DNA from: Thermoflexales bacterium
GTDB taxonomy: Bacteria; Chloroflexota; Anaerolineae; J036; Brachytrichaceae
Length of the DNA stretch: 35,919 bases
Assembly: GCA_025056965.1 (NCBI GenBank)
Contig: JANWVF010000150.1
Span: 1 to 35,919, forward strand
Direction: 5' to 3'
Shown: in pieces, positions 8,308 through 16,457 of the stretch
Layout: the number at the start of each line of letters is the position of its first letter
Numbering within the stretch: the stretch's first letter is position 1
Position numbers and translations under genes: made by a program
Notes under the pieces: generated by a model
What the model was told of the DNA's origin: nothing
The model's database searches: none
The model's input: the letters and a program-made list of their open reading frames with translations, nothing else

Positions 8308-9177
8308 TCACAGCGCAGCGATTGCCCGAATGTGGTCGGGGGTGGTGCCGCAACATCCACCGATGATCGCTGCGCCTAGGCTACGCCATTCATGCGCCGC
8401 GCGCGCATACGCATCCGGCGCCACCGCATTCGTCAACGTCCAGCCCAACGTCTCATCTACGTGGCCGACGTTGCCGTATGCGCCGACGGCGACGTGTGGC
8501 GGGGCAGCGCTGCGCAGGATCCTCACCGCCGAGGCGACCTGTTTGACCGGGATGCAGTTGACCAGCACGGCCTGCGGCACAAACGGCAGCACGGCGCGCA
8601 CTGCGTCGTCCAGCGCCTCGCCGCTCAGCAGGCGATTCTCGCCGTCAAGCGTGAAGCTGACCCAGACCGGCTTGCCAGTGGCGTGCGCGGCGCGGGCGGC
8701 TGCAATAGCCTCGCGAATCGTGTTTTGCGTCTCGACCAGGATCAAATCTACGCCGGCCTCGGCCAAGTAGCGAGCCAGGAGGGCGTGTTCCTCGGCCAAT
8801 TCGGCGTCGCTAGGCACAAGCTCCGGCGAATAACAGTCCTCGACCGGAGCAATGCTGCCGGCCACGCGAATGGGAGCGGATTGGCCTTGCCCTCGTTGCC
8901 ATTGCGCGATCGCGCGTCGCGCCAGGCCGACTGCTCGGAAGGTCAACTCGCGCGCGCGATGCGCGATGCCGGCCTTGGCCAAGGCGCGCACGTTGGTGCG
9001 AAACGTGTTCGTCGTGATCACCCGCGCCCCGGCTTCCAGGTAATCGCGGTGGATCTGCGCGACCACCTCGGGCGCGGCATCAAGCGCGATCGCTGACCAC
9101 AGCGGCAACGACGTATCTACGCCGCGCCGCGTCAGCTCCGTGCCCATCGCCCCATCCAGGATCACGATCTCGCTCAT
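8308..9177 (-). CDS. Homocysteine S-methyltransferase family protein
   Basis: The 289-residue protein transfers a methyl group to a thiol, most likely from S-methylmethionine or a betaine-type donor to homocysteine, giving methionine. It begins with ILDGAMGTELTRRG, includes TNTFRTN, and carries the zinc ligands as one Cys in VNCIP and a Cys pair in GGCCGTTPDHI near the C-terminus. The length fits the MmuM/BHMT single-domain group and not cobalamin-dependent MetH. ATG 9177 is chosen because the conserved beta-strand follows it directly; a longer frame to 9207 adds ten unrelated residues. It lies 41 bases downstream of comEC on the same strand and is probably transcribed with it. Confidence 0.88.
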   Translation of the reverse strand: MSEIVILDGAMGTELTRRGVDTSLPLWSAIALDAAPEVVAQIHRDYLEAGARVITTNTFRTNVRALAKAGIAHRARELTFRAVGLARRAIAQWQRGQGQSAPIRVAGSIAPVEDCYSPELVPSDAELAEEHALLARYLAEAGVDLILVETQNTIREAIAAARAAHATGKPVWVSFTLDGENRLLSGEALDDAVRAVLPFVPQAVLVNCIPVKQVASAVRILRSAAPPHVAVGAYGNVGHVDETLGWTLTNAVAPDAYARAAHEWRSLGAAIIGGCCGTTPDHIRAIAAL

Positions 9178-9218
9178 CTGGTGGTCCGCCTCGTCTGAAT
9201 GTTCCATGTGGCGTGCTA

Positions 9219-11450
9219 CTACCGTCCTTGCGCGACCAAGCGCGCGCCGTCGCTGGTGTATGCGATCTGGCCTGCGTCTTTCAAGTTGACAGCGCGGATG
9301 CGCGGGTCAAGCCCTATGGGCGGCGTGCCTGCAGAATCTGCCCAGACGACCCAGCGCGGGCGCGCCGCGTTCAATTCGGCGATGTCGGCCTTCGCCGGAG
9401 CGAGGAAGATCAACGTCGGCGCTGTGGGATGGCCGAGTGCCTGGTGATCGCCCACTAAGTCCATGGCCACCGCGCCGTGGATCACCCGAACCCCGATGAC
9501 CTGAGCGCCGTCGCGCGCGGGCGCGCGCATCTCGATCGCGACGAACACATCCCCGTCCAGCGTCAGCGACATGCCCGGCGTCGCCGTCACGACACGCGCT
9601 ACACTCGACGCAACTGCACCTTGCCACTCGGCCGCCGATTCCCCTGCTACCTCATCACCGGATGGAACCAGGAGCGTGCCTACGCGGTAGCGCCTTAGCA
9701 ACGGCAACGCATCTAGCCGGCCGCGCTCGTTGCGCTGCGGCACGATCAACAGCTCGATCTCGCGATCCCAGACCGGCACAACGCGCTCGAGCAGCGCAGC
9801 CGCATTACCTTCGCCGACGAACACGGCTTGCTTGCCGCTCGGCGACTGGATGACGGCGCTGCTGCCCATGAAAATCGCGTGTAGCTTGCCGTCGGGCCGC
9901 TGAAACCAATAAATCCCGCCCAACACTACGGCGACCAGGGCGATGGCCAGCGTCGCTACCGTTCCGGCACGCGCGCGGATTAGATCGGCGACGGCGCGTC
10001 GCTGCGCAGCAGGTTGCAGCATGAAGACGGTGAGCGAGAGCAGGATGAGGTAATACGCCAGCGCGGCCGGCGGACCGAAACCGTACACCGGGGTCACTGC
10101 GCCCTTGAAGTCGCTGAGCCACATGATGATGCGAATCGTCGCACTGAGAAGGGCATGCACCGGCAGCGCGACTAACGCGCCGACTACCTGCGGGGCAAAT
10201 AACCCCACGAATGCCGCGAAGCCACCGAGGATCATGATCGGCGGCTGTAACGGCAGGACGAGTGCGTTGGCCAGCAGGGTGACGTTGGAGAACATTTCAT
10301 AGACCGCGAGGATGAGCGGCAACGTGGTCAACTGCGCTACCAGCGTCATGAGGATGCCGTCTAGGAAGAGCAGCATCGCTTTCTGAGCGTATGCGTTGTG
10401 CAGGCGCTCCTGCACCCACTCTCGCACCCGCCCGGATAGGCGATCGGCATACAGCACCAAACCCAGCGTCGCGGTGAAGCTCAGTTGGAAGCTGACGTCG
10501 AACAACGTCTGCGGGTTGGCGACCAGCATCAGGCAGGCCGCTGCGCACAACGTGTTCAGCGTGAAGCCCTTGCGCCAATGGAGCGCGCCGAACAAACCGA
10601 TGCCGGCCATCAACGCAGCGCGCACCACTGAGGCCGACGCGCCGACGAAGACCGTGTAGAGCGCGATCACCGGGATGGCGAAGAGCGCCGCCCGGCGCGG
10701 GTTCAGCAGGCGGCCGAGCCCAGGGACCACCAGCGCGATGACGATGCTAACGTTGAAGCCGGAGATGGCGACGATGTGCGATGTGCCAGTGCGCCGAAAT
10801 GCGATCTTGACTTCTTCGGGGAGATCTTTGTCGTCGCCGATCAGGATGCCGTTCAGCAGCGCCGCTTCCGTCCGCGGCAAGATGCGCCGGACGGCCTGGC
10901 GCACGGCGTCCCTGGCGTCGAGCAGGCGCGCGACCAATAGATTGCCGTGACCCGCGCCGATGCGCACGAGCCGGCGCGGCCGACGCATCCATGAGAACAC
11001 GCCTTGGCGAGCCAGATATTCGCGATAGTCGAAGGCGCTCATGCGCGGCGGCGCGTCCAGCAGGCCATCGGCGCGCACGACGTCGCCGTATCGCCAGCCG
11101 GTCGCGCCGGCCTCGGCGGGGATGCGAATCAGCACCAGGTCATCAAGCGCCTCATCTACATGGGATGCGCCGATCACGCGCCACGGCTGCACGCGCAGGT
11201 TGGTGTGCGTCGGGCGCACGTCCGGCTCCGCCACAATCACGCCTTCCAAAGTTACGCGCTGGCCGTTGTAGCGCGCGATGGACTGCGGCCCGGGGAGCGG
11301 CGCGCTCAGGGTGTAGCGCAGCGCACCGAATGCGACCAAGGTACAAAAGGCAGCCGCCCAGACCGCTTCGGCCGAGCTGCGCAGCCGCCACGCGCCGATC
11401 GCCGCCAACGCGCCGATCCCACAGGCCAGCGCTGGCAACCATGTCGGCAT
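9219..11450 (-). CDS. comEC: ComEC/Rec2-family competence protein with degenerate C-terminal domain
   Basis: ComEC forms the inner-membrane channel for single-stranded DNA in natural transformation. The 743-residue frame has an N-terminal membrane and OB-like region (about 1-180), the Competence domain with LLNGILIGDDKDLP and FRRTGTSHIVAISGFNVS and many hydrophobic helices (about 190-500), and a C-terminal metallo-beta-lactamase-like domain (521-743). In that last domain the usual DVGQGDA, DGG and THPHADHIGGL motifs are replaced by FMGSSAV, VGEGN and VPQRNERGRLDAL, so the metal site is lost. ATG 11450 is the first legal start. The same frame upstream, to the SDR stop at 11565, reads as a further typical ComEC membrane helix (AIAAGIWLASQFP) but has no ATG, GTG or TTG. 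Confidence 0.85.
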   Translation of the reverse strand: MPTWLPALACGIGALAAIGAWRLRSSAEAVWAAAFCTLVAFGALRYTLSAPLPGPQSIARYNGQRVTLEGVIVAEPDVRPTHTNLRVQPWRVIGASHVDEALDDLVLIRIPAEAGATGWRYGDVVRADGLLDAPPRMSAFDYREYLARQGVFSWMRRPRRLVRIGAGHGNLLVARLLDARDAVRQAVRRILPRTEAALLNGILIGDDKDLPEEVKIAFRRTGTSHIVAISGFNVSIVIALVVPGLGRLLNPRRAALFAIPVIALYTVFVGASASVVRAALMAGIGLFGALHWRKGFTLNTLCAAACLMLVANPQTLFDVSFQLSFTATLGLVLYADRLSGRVREWVQERLHNAYAQKAMLLFLDGILMTLVAQLTTLPLILAVYEMFSNVTLLANALVLPLQPPIMILGGFAAFVGLFAPQVVGALVALPVHALLSATIRIIMWLSDFKGAVTPVYGFGPPAALAYYLILLSLTVFMLQPAAQRRAVADLIRARAGTVATLAIALVAVVLGGIYWFQRPDGKLHAIFMGSSAVIQSPSGKQAVFVGEGNAAALLERVVPVWDREIELLIVPQRNERGRLDALPLLRRYRVGTLLVPSGDEVAGESAAEWQGAVASSVARVVTATPGMSLTLDGDVFVAIEMRAPARDGAQVIGVRVIHGAVAMDLVGDHQALGHPTAPTLIFLAPAKADIAELNAARPRWVVWADSAGTPPIGLDPRIRAVNLKDAGQIAYTSDGARLVAQGR

Positions 11451-11564
11451 CGGAAACTGCGACGCGAGCCAGATGCCGGCAGCGATCGCTAGGGCGATCG
11501 GAACGAACGGCGAAGCGCGCGTTACCCCATGGCCGAAGCGCGGCCACGACCGAAGCCTAGGCCG

Positions 11565-12599
11565 TCAGAAGAATCGTTTGATGATCCCCAGCGCCCCTTG
11601 CTTCCACGGCACGCGATGGGAAACGCCGGATTTGTTGGCGAACTTCTCGTAGTTATCCAGATACCAGCGATAGTTTCTCAGCAGCGCATCCTTGTTGGAG
11701 TATTTCGGCTTGAAGCCAAGCACCCGCTCGGCTTTCTCGATCGAGACGAACGAATCTTTAGAGATCGTCTCGTATACCCACTTATACAACGGCGAGAGCT
11801 TAAACACCTCCAATATGCGCAGCGCCCAGATCACCGGCTCGGCCGGCAGAGGCCGAACTTTCTTGCCGTGTCCGGCGTAGTCGAGCACAGCCTGGAAGTC
11901 CTCGGCCACGCTGCCGAACTCCTTCGCGCCGATGTTGAACGTGTCGTTGGTCTTCTCGCACGGCAAGGTGCAACACAGATAAATCGCGTCACACAGATCT
12001 TCCACGTCGAGATACTGATAGCGATTCTTGCCGTTGCCGAGCACGGGGAAGCCGCGCCCCTCGCGCGCCCAGTCGTAGAGCAAGGCGAACACGCCCAGGC
12101 GCTCCGGGCCGATGAACGACTTGGGGCGGATGATCGGGATGCACATCCCCTTCTCGCGATACTCTAGGCAGATGCGCTCCGCCTCGATCTTGGCCTCGCC
12201 GTATGGGCCGACGCCCTGCAGCCTGTCGTCCTCGCGGATCGGATGATGATCTGGGATGCCGTATACCGCGGTCGAGGAGATGTGGATCAAGCGCTCGACG
12301 CCCGCCTGATACGCTGCATCCACCACGTTGCGCGTGCCGACGACGTCCGTGGTGTAGATGTCCTCTTTGGAGTAAAGCGGCAACGCCGCCGCGGCATGCA
12401 CGACGATGTTCACGCCGGGCATGGCACGCTCCAGCGCGGCGCGGTCGCGGATGTCGGCCCGGATGAATGTGATGCGATCGCGCTCCGGGTAGTCGAAGTC
12501 CGCGATGTCGTAGCAGATGACCTCGTGGCCTTTGCCCAACAGATAGCGGGTCAGGTTAATGCCCAGGAAGCCGGATCCACCGGTGATGAGAAATTTCAT
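11565..12599 (-). CDS. Extended SDR, NDP-sugar epimerase/dehydratase-like
   Basis: The 344-residue protein is an extended short-chain dehydrogenase of the NDP-sugar epimerase type. It has the NAD-binding FLITGGSGFLGINL at the N-terminus, Ser-Thr in HISSTAVYG, the catalytic pair in YGEAK and a substrate loop RPKSFIGPERLG. Its start at ATG 12599 has GGAGGG upstream and overlaps the galK stop by 4 bases (ATGA), so the two are translationally coupled. This pairing hints at a UDP-galactose/UDP-glucose 4-epimerase role completing galactose use, but sequence similarity to classical GalE looks only moderate. Other nucleotide-sugar epimerase or dehydratase activities are possible. Confidence 0.8.
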   Translation of the reverse strand: MKFLITGGSGFLGINLTRYLLGKGHEVICYDIADFDYPERDRITFIRADIRDRAALERAMPGVNIVVHAAAALPLYSKEDIYTTDVVGTRNVVDAAYQAGVERLIHISSTAVYGIPDHHPIREDDRLQGVGPYGEAKIEAERICLEYREKGMCIPIIRPKSFIGPERLGVFALLYDWAREGRGFPVLGNGKNRYQYLDVEDLCDAIYLCCTLPCEKTNDTFNIGAKEFGSVAEDFQAVLDYAGHGKKVRPLPAEPVIWALRILEVFKLSPLYKWVYETISKDSFVSIEKAERVLGFKPKYSNKDALLRNYRWYLDNYEKFANKSGVSHRVPWKQGALGIIKRFF

Positions 12600-13741
12600 A
12601 GCGCCCTCCAGCTTGCCCCGTCGCTCGCCACGCACGCATAGACCTTCGGCTGGCGGCCAGTGCGCCGCGGATACTCCTGCGCGACTGCCTGCGTCAACGC
12701 ACCGACCTGGTCATCATCCACCAGGGCGATGGCGCAGCCGCCGAAGCCTGCGCCGGTCATGCGCGCGCCATACACGCCGTTGATGCTTCGCGCGATCTCC
12801 ACCACTGCGTCCAGCTCCTTGCTGCTCACCTCATATAGGTCGCGCAGGCTGTCGTGCGACTCGTTCATCAGCCGGCCAAACGTCCTCACGTCATTCGCGC
12901 GCAGCGCGGCGACGGCATCCAGCACGCGCTGATTTTCGTAGACGACGTGCGCAGCGCGCCGCGCGATAAGGTCGGGTAGTTCACTGCGCCGCTGCTCGAA
13001 CGCCTCCACCGATACGTCGCGCAGCGCCGGGGCGCCTAGCATGCGGGCGGCCTGCTCGCATTGAGCGCGACGTTCGTTGTAGGCGCTGGCGGCCAGGCTG
13101 CGCGGCGCCGAGGTGTCCACCACAAGCACGGTCACGCCCGCAGGCATCGGCGTCAGCTCATAGGCCAGCGAGCGGCAATCAATGAACAAGGCGTGGCCGG
13201 CCTTGCCGAGCGATGAGATGAATTGGTCCATGATGCCGCAATTCACGCCGACGAACTGGTTCTCGGCGCGTTGCGCCAGCCGGGCGGCCTGTGCGCCGTC
13301 CAGCGTCAGCGGCGATCCTGCCGCGGCGAATGCCATCAGCGTCGCCATTTCGATAGCAGCTGAAGACGACAGCCCGCTGCCGATCGGCACATCCCCATAG
13401 ATCACGCCGTCGAAGCCGCGCAGATCAAAGCCGGCCTGCTGGAGCACGTCGGCCACGCCGCGCGCATAGTTGCTCCATGCGCCATCGCTTGCCTTCGCGA
13501 TGCGATCGAGCGAGAAACCGACTTCGTCGTCAAAGTTCGCCGAGCGCAGCCGCACGACACGGTCATCGCGCGGCGCGCCGACGATGGTGACATCGCGATC
13601 AATGGCCATCGGCAGCACGAAGCCGTCGTTGTAATCGGTGTGCTCGCCGATCAGGTTCACCCGGCCGGGCGCGCGCGCGACGAAGGCTGGTTGCCGGCCG
13701 AAGGTTTGTGCAAAGTGGGCGACGAGTTCCGTCACGTTCAT
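12596..13741 (-). CDS. galK: Galactokinase
   Basis: GalK phosphorylates alpha-D-galactose at C1 with ATP, the entry step of the Leloir pathway. The 381-residue protein has all GHMP-kinase signatures: the galactokinase box GRVNLIGEHTDYNDGFVLPM near the N-terminus, the ATP loop PIGSGLSSSAAIE, the CGIMDQFIS segment, and the C-terminal motif MTGAGFGGCAIAL. ATG 13741 is chosen because MNVTEL is followed at the usual distance by the substrate-binding box; the reading frame stays open to 14068 but that extension is unlike coding sequence and overlaps another gene. Its stop overlaps the SDR start. A terminator just upstream separates it from the small membrane protein gene, so galK must have its own promoter. 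Confidence 0.93.
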   Translation of the reverse strand: MNVTELVAHFAQTFGRQPAFVARAPGRVNLIGEHTDYNDGFVLPMAIDRDVTIVGAPRDDRVVRLRSANFDDEVGFSLDRIAKASDGAWSNYARGVADVLQQAGFDLRGFDGVIYGDVPIGSGLSSSAAIEMATLMAFAAAGSPLTLDGAQAARLAQRAENQFVGVNCGIMDQFISSLGKAGHALFIDCRSLAYELTPMPAGVTVLVVDTSAPRSLAASAYNERRAQCEQAARMLGAPALRDVSVEAFEQRRSELPDLIARRAAHVVYENQRVLDAVAALRANDVRTFGRLMNESHDSLRDLYEVSSKELDAVVEIARSINGVYGARMTGAGFGGCAIALVDDDQVGALTQAVAQEYPRRTGRQPKVYACVASDGASWRAL

Positions 13742-13760
13742 AACAGCGGCAAAGTGTAAC

Positions 13761-13795
13761 AAAAAAGAAGCCGAGCTTCTTTGAAGCCCGGCTTC
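13761..13795 (-). terminator. Rho-independent terminator after the small membrane protein gene
   Basis: Read on the minus strand, GAAGCCGGGCTTC, a 3-base AAA loop and GAAGCTCGGCTTC form a 13-position stem with a single G-T wobble-type mismatch, followed by six T. It stands 27 bases past the stop of the 87-residue gene and 20 bases before galK. Each arm is itself nearly palindromic. Confidence 0.85.
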
Positions 13796-13821
13796 CCTCG
13801 CCTGCGATGGGTCGCTGCGCT

Positions 13822-14085
13822 TTAGGGCACGAACAGCGTGACGTTGTTCAGGAGCGCAGCCAGCGAGGCAATGATCAACATCACGCCGACGGCCATGAGA
13901 AATACGGCGATGAAGCGCACGAATCGCCAAGTGTCGTCCGGCCCGAAGGCTTCGTTGATGCGACCGGCCAGCGGCATGCTGATCGCCTTCTCGCGCGGCA
14001 GCAGCAGCGTAGCGAAGCCGCACACGAAGAGTAGGCCGGCGACGGCGAGTCCGATGAACGGGCTCCAAATCTGAAGGGTGCTCAT
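13822..14085 (-). CDS. Small two-helix membrane protein, unknown function
   Basis: This 87-residue protein has two hydrophobic segments, about residues 7-29 (IGLAVAGLLFVCGFATLLL) and 58-80 (FIAVFLMAVGVMLIIASLA). A polar linker of about 28 residues joins them (PREKAISMPLAG and AFGPDDTWRFVR). The gene is well supported: a strong Shine-Dalgarno AGGAGGT lies 8 bases before ATG 14085 and a strong terminator follows the stop. It appears to be a single-gene transcription unit. I do not recognise the family. It stands divergent from the ECF transporter but does not look like an S subunit, which would have about six helices. Confidence 0.8.
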   Translation of the reverse strand: MSTLQIWSPFIGLAVAGLLFVCGFATLLLPREKAISMPLAGRINEAFGPDDTWRFVRFIAVFLMAVGVMLIIASLAALLNNVTLFVP

Positions 14086-14187
14086 GTTAGGACCTCCTGG
14101 AAAGTGTAAGAGCGATAAGTCCGCTTGCGCGAGATGCGCATAACATATTGTAATTCACTTTCTTCGACCTTATACACCGTTTACAAT

Positions 14188-14205
14188 CTAGGGGCTATCC
14201 CCTAG
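14188..14205. promoter_or_regulatory. Perfect 7-base palindrome upstream of the ECF operon
   Basis: CTAGGGG and CCCCTAG flank a 4-base CTAT loop. A -10-like TACAAT (14182-14187) ends directly before it, so the predicted start point falls inside the palindrome. It could be an operator overlapping the start point or a short 5' hairpin in the mRNA. No good -35 is seen. Confidence 0.4.
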
Positions 14206-14224
14206 AGGTTACCTGATCGGGCTC

Positions 14225-15736
14225 GTGGCCATCAACATCACTCATCTGAGCTACACCTACGCTAACCGCACGACGCCGGCGCTGCACGACGTTACGCTGG
14301 ATTTCCGCCCCGGCCAGGTGACGTTGGTCGTCGGCAGAAGCGGCAGTGGTAAGACCACGCTCATCCGATGTATCAACGGGCTAATCCCGCACAGCTACAA
14401 GCATGGCACGCTGCGCGGCGAGATTCGTTGCTTTGAGCAGTCCACCGCCGGCCTGTCGTTGGCACAATTGGCGCGGCACGTCGGCACCGTGATGCAAGAC
14501 CCCGATAAGCAGATCGTCGCTGCACGCGTGCTCAATGAGATCGCCTTTGGGCTGGAGAACATCGGCCTGCCGCGCGAGCAGATCGTGGCTCGCGTCCATG
14601 AAGCCGCGCGCCGGTTGCGCATCGAGCATCTGCTCAACCGCGACACACACTCGCTGAGCGGCGGCGAGCAGCAGAAGGTGGTCATCGCGGCGACGTTGGC
14701 CATGCAGCCGCGGGCGTTGTTGTTGGACGAGCCGCTAGCATCGCTCGACCTGCCCTCGGCGCGCGCCGCGCTGACGCTCTTCCGGCAGTTGGCCGACCAG
14801 GGCATCGCCGTCATCCTGGTCGAGCATCGCGTGACCGAGGCGCTGCGGGTCACTCCGGAGCATTGTGTGGCGCTGCAAGATGGCACAATCGCGTTCGAGG
14901 GTGATTCGGCCGGCCTTCGCGCTTGGCTCGATGCGAGGCGGGGGATGCAAGAAGGCGGCGCATTCCGGCGCCTCGCGTCCGCTGGCGACGGCGCACCTGT
15001 GCTCTCGTTCCGCGACGTTCGCTTCGCCTACCCCGGCGCATCCACGGAGCAGATTGCCGGCGTCTCGCTCGACGTGCGCGAGGGAGACGTAATCGCCCTG
15101 ATGGGTCCGAACGGGGCCGGGAAGTCTACGCTGTGCAAGATGGCCATCGGCTTGCTGCGCCCCGCCCACGGCCGGGTGATCGTCGTCGGCGAAGACGCCG
15201 CGCGCCTGAGCGTGGCCCAGCTCGCCCGCAAGGTGGGCTATGTGTTCCAGAATCCGGCGGCGATGCTATTCGCCAACACGCTGCGCGAGGAGCTGAGCTT
15301 CGGTCCGCGCAACGTCGGCATTGCCGAGGATCGCCTCCAGCAGGTGATCGCCGATGCGCTTGAGACGGTTGGGCTGGAGCATTTGTCCTTGGATCAATCG
15401 CCGTTCGGCTTAAGCTTTGGGCAGCAGAAGCGCGTTGCCGTCGCTAGCGTCTTGGCCATGCAGCCCCACGTGCTCATCCTGGACGAGCCGACGGCCGGTC
15501 TGGATAGCGGCGCTGCCGAGGATATGTTGCATCGGTTGCTAGGCGCGCAACGCGGCCCGCGGGCGATCGTGATGGTGACGCATGACCTGGCGCTAGCGCG
15601 GCGCTTCGCCAACCGCGTCATCCTGATGGCCGACGGCCGCATCGTTGCCGACGGCGCGCCGAGCGACACGTTAGACAACCCGACGGTGATGCGGCGCGCA
15701 GGGTTGACCCTCGATGAATCCCCAACTTACGATTGA
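14225..15736 (+). CDS. ECF transporter ATPase, two ABC domains fused (EcfA-EcfA')
   Basis: The 503-residue protein holds two complete ABC ATPase domains in tandem. Domain 1 (about 1-245) has Walker A GRSGSGKTT, signature LSGGEQQKV, Walker B LLLDEPLASLD and switch VEHR. Domain 2 (about 260-503) has GPNGAGKST, LSFGQQKRV, LILDEPTAGLD and VTHD. Such fused pairs power energy-coupling factor (ECF) importers for vitamins or metal ions. The start is GTG 14225; ATC-AAC-ATC follows with no nearby ATG, and no clear RBS is seen. The T subunit gene follows after 12 bases. No substrate-binding S gene is adjacent, so the substrate cannot be told from this window. Confidence 0.9.
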   Translation: MAINITHLSYTYANRTTPALHDVTLDFRPGQVTLVVGRSGSGKTTLIRCINGLIPHSYKHGTLRGEIRCFEQSTAGLSLAQLARHVGTVMQDPDKQIVAARVLNEIAFGLENIGLPREQIVARVHEAARRLRIEHLLNRDTHSLSGGEQQKVVIAATLAMQPRALLLDEPLASLDLPSARAALTLFRQLADQGIAVILVEHRVTEALRVTPEHCVALQDGTIAFEGDSAGLRAWLDARRGMQEGGAFRRLASAGDGAPVLSFRDVRFAYPGASTEQIAGVSLDVREGDVIALMGPNGAGKSTLCKMAIGLLRPAHGRVIVVGEDAARLSVAQLARKVGYVFQNPAAMLFANTLREELSFGPRNVGIAEDRLQQVIADALETVGLEHLSLDQSPFGLSFGQQKRVAVASVLAMQPHVLILDEPTAGLDSGAAEDMLHRLLGAQRGPRAIVMVTHDLALARRFANRVILMADGRIVADGAPSDTLDNPTVMRRAGLTLDESPTYD

Positions 15737-15748
15737 GTCGGTGATCCG

Positions 15749-16450
15749 ATGCGTATCGAATCTTTCGACCCGCGCGCGCGGGTGACCTTCTATGTTTGCC
15801 TGACCACGGTGGTTTTGGTGGTAAACGACTTGCGCATCCTGGCCGGGCTGGCGCTCTTGAGCCTCGGCGTGCTCATCTACGCGCGTGTGTCGTGGGAGCG
15901 CATGAGGCGCATCTGGCTGGGCGCGATCGTCTTCATGGCGCTGATCACGGCGCTCAATTTGCTGTTCCGCTCACCGGTGGAAGCGGCGCAGCAGGCAATG
16001 CGCGCCGTCGCCATGGCCGCGGCCTCGCTGGCCATCGTGCTCACGTTCAACCCGGCCGACTTGGGCATCACCTTTCGTCGCATGGGCTTCCCCGACAAGT
16101 TTGCCTTCGCGCTCGACCTGACCGCACGTTTTGTGCCTACGCTCATCCGCGACTTCAAGATCACGATAGATGCCCAGAGGGCACGCGGCTACGAGCTAGA
16201 ATCGAGCGATCGCAGCCTGAAAGGCATCCTCACCGTGGGTCGTCGCTTCGTGCCCCTGATCGTGCCGGTCGTCGTGCGGGCCGTGTTGGACGCCGAAGAT
16301 CGCGCTAACGCGATGGACTTGCGCGCTTTTGGGACGGGGCCGCGCACCTGGTTACAAACGCTGCATCTACGGCCGCGCGACTTGATGCTGATTGCAGCTT
16401 CGTTCGCGCTGCTGGCCGGCGGGATTGCCGCGCGACTGTTGTTGGGCTGA
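15749..16450 (+). CDS. ecfT: ECF transporter transmembrane T subunit (EcfT)
   Basis: The 233-residue membrane protein links the ECF ATPases to substrate-specific S subunits. It has several hydrophobic segments, including residues about 13-50 and a last helix near the C-terminus (LMLIAASFALLAGGIAARLLL). Two Ala-Arg-Gly-like coupling motifs are present: DAQRARGYELE and AMDLRAFGTG. These contact the ATPases in known ECF complexes. It follows the fused ATPase gene by 12 bases in the same operon and ends 7 bases before the convergent antiporter gene. The lack of an S subunit suggests a shared module that serves S genes elsewhere. Confidence 0.88.
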   Translation: MRIESFDPRARVTFYVCLTTVVLVVNDLRILAGLALLSLGVLIYARVSWERMRRIWLGAIVFMALITALNLLFRSPVEAAQQAMRAVAMAAASLAIVLTFNPADLGITFRRMGFPDKFAFALDLTARFVPTLIRDFKITIDAQRARGYELESSDRSLKGILTVGRRFVPLIVPVVVRAVLDAEDRANAMDLRAFGTGPRTWLQTLHLRPRDLMLIAASFALLAGGIAARLLLG

Positions 16451-16457
16451 GCTGCGC

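Noticed and set aside
13742-14068. N-terminal extension of galK
   Set aside because: It covers the terminator and the small membrane protein gene and encodes an Arg/His-rich sequence unlike galactokinase.
14188-14224. Possible TPP riboswitch before the ECF operon (ACCTGATCGGG resembles part of the thi box)
   Set aside because: The CTGAGA box and the 3' half of the aptamer are missing and there is no room before GTG 14225.
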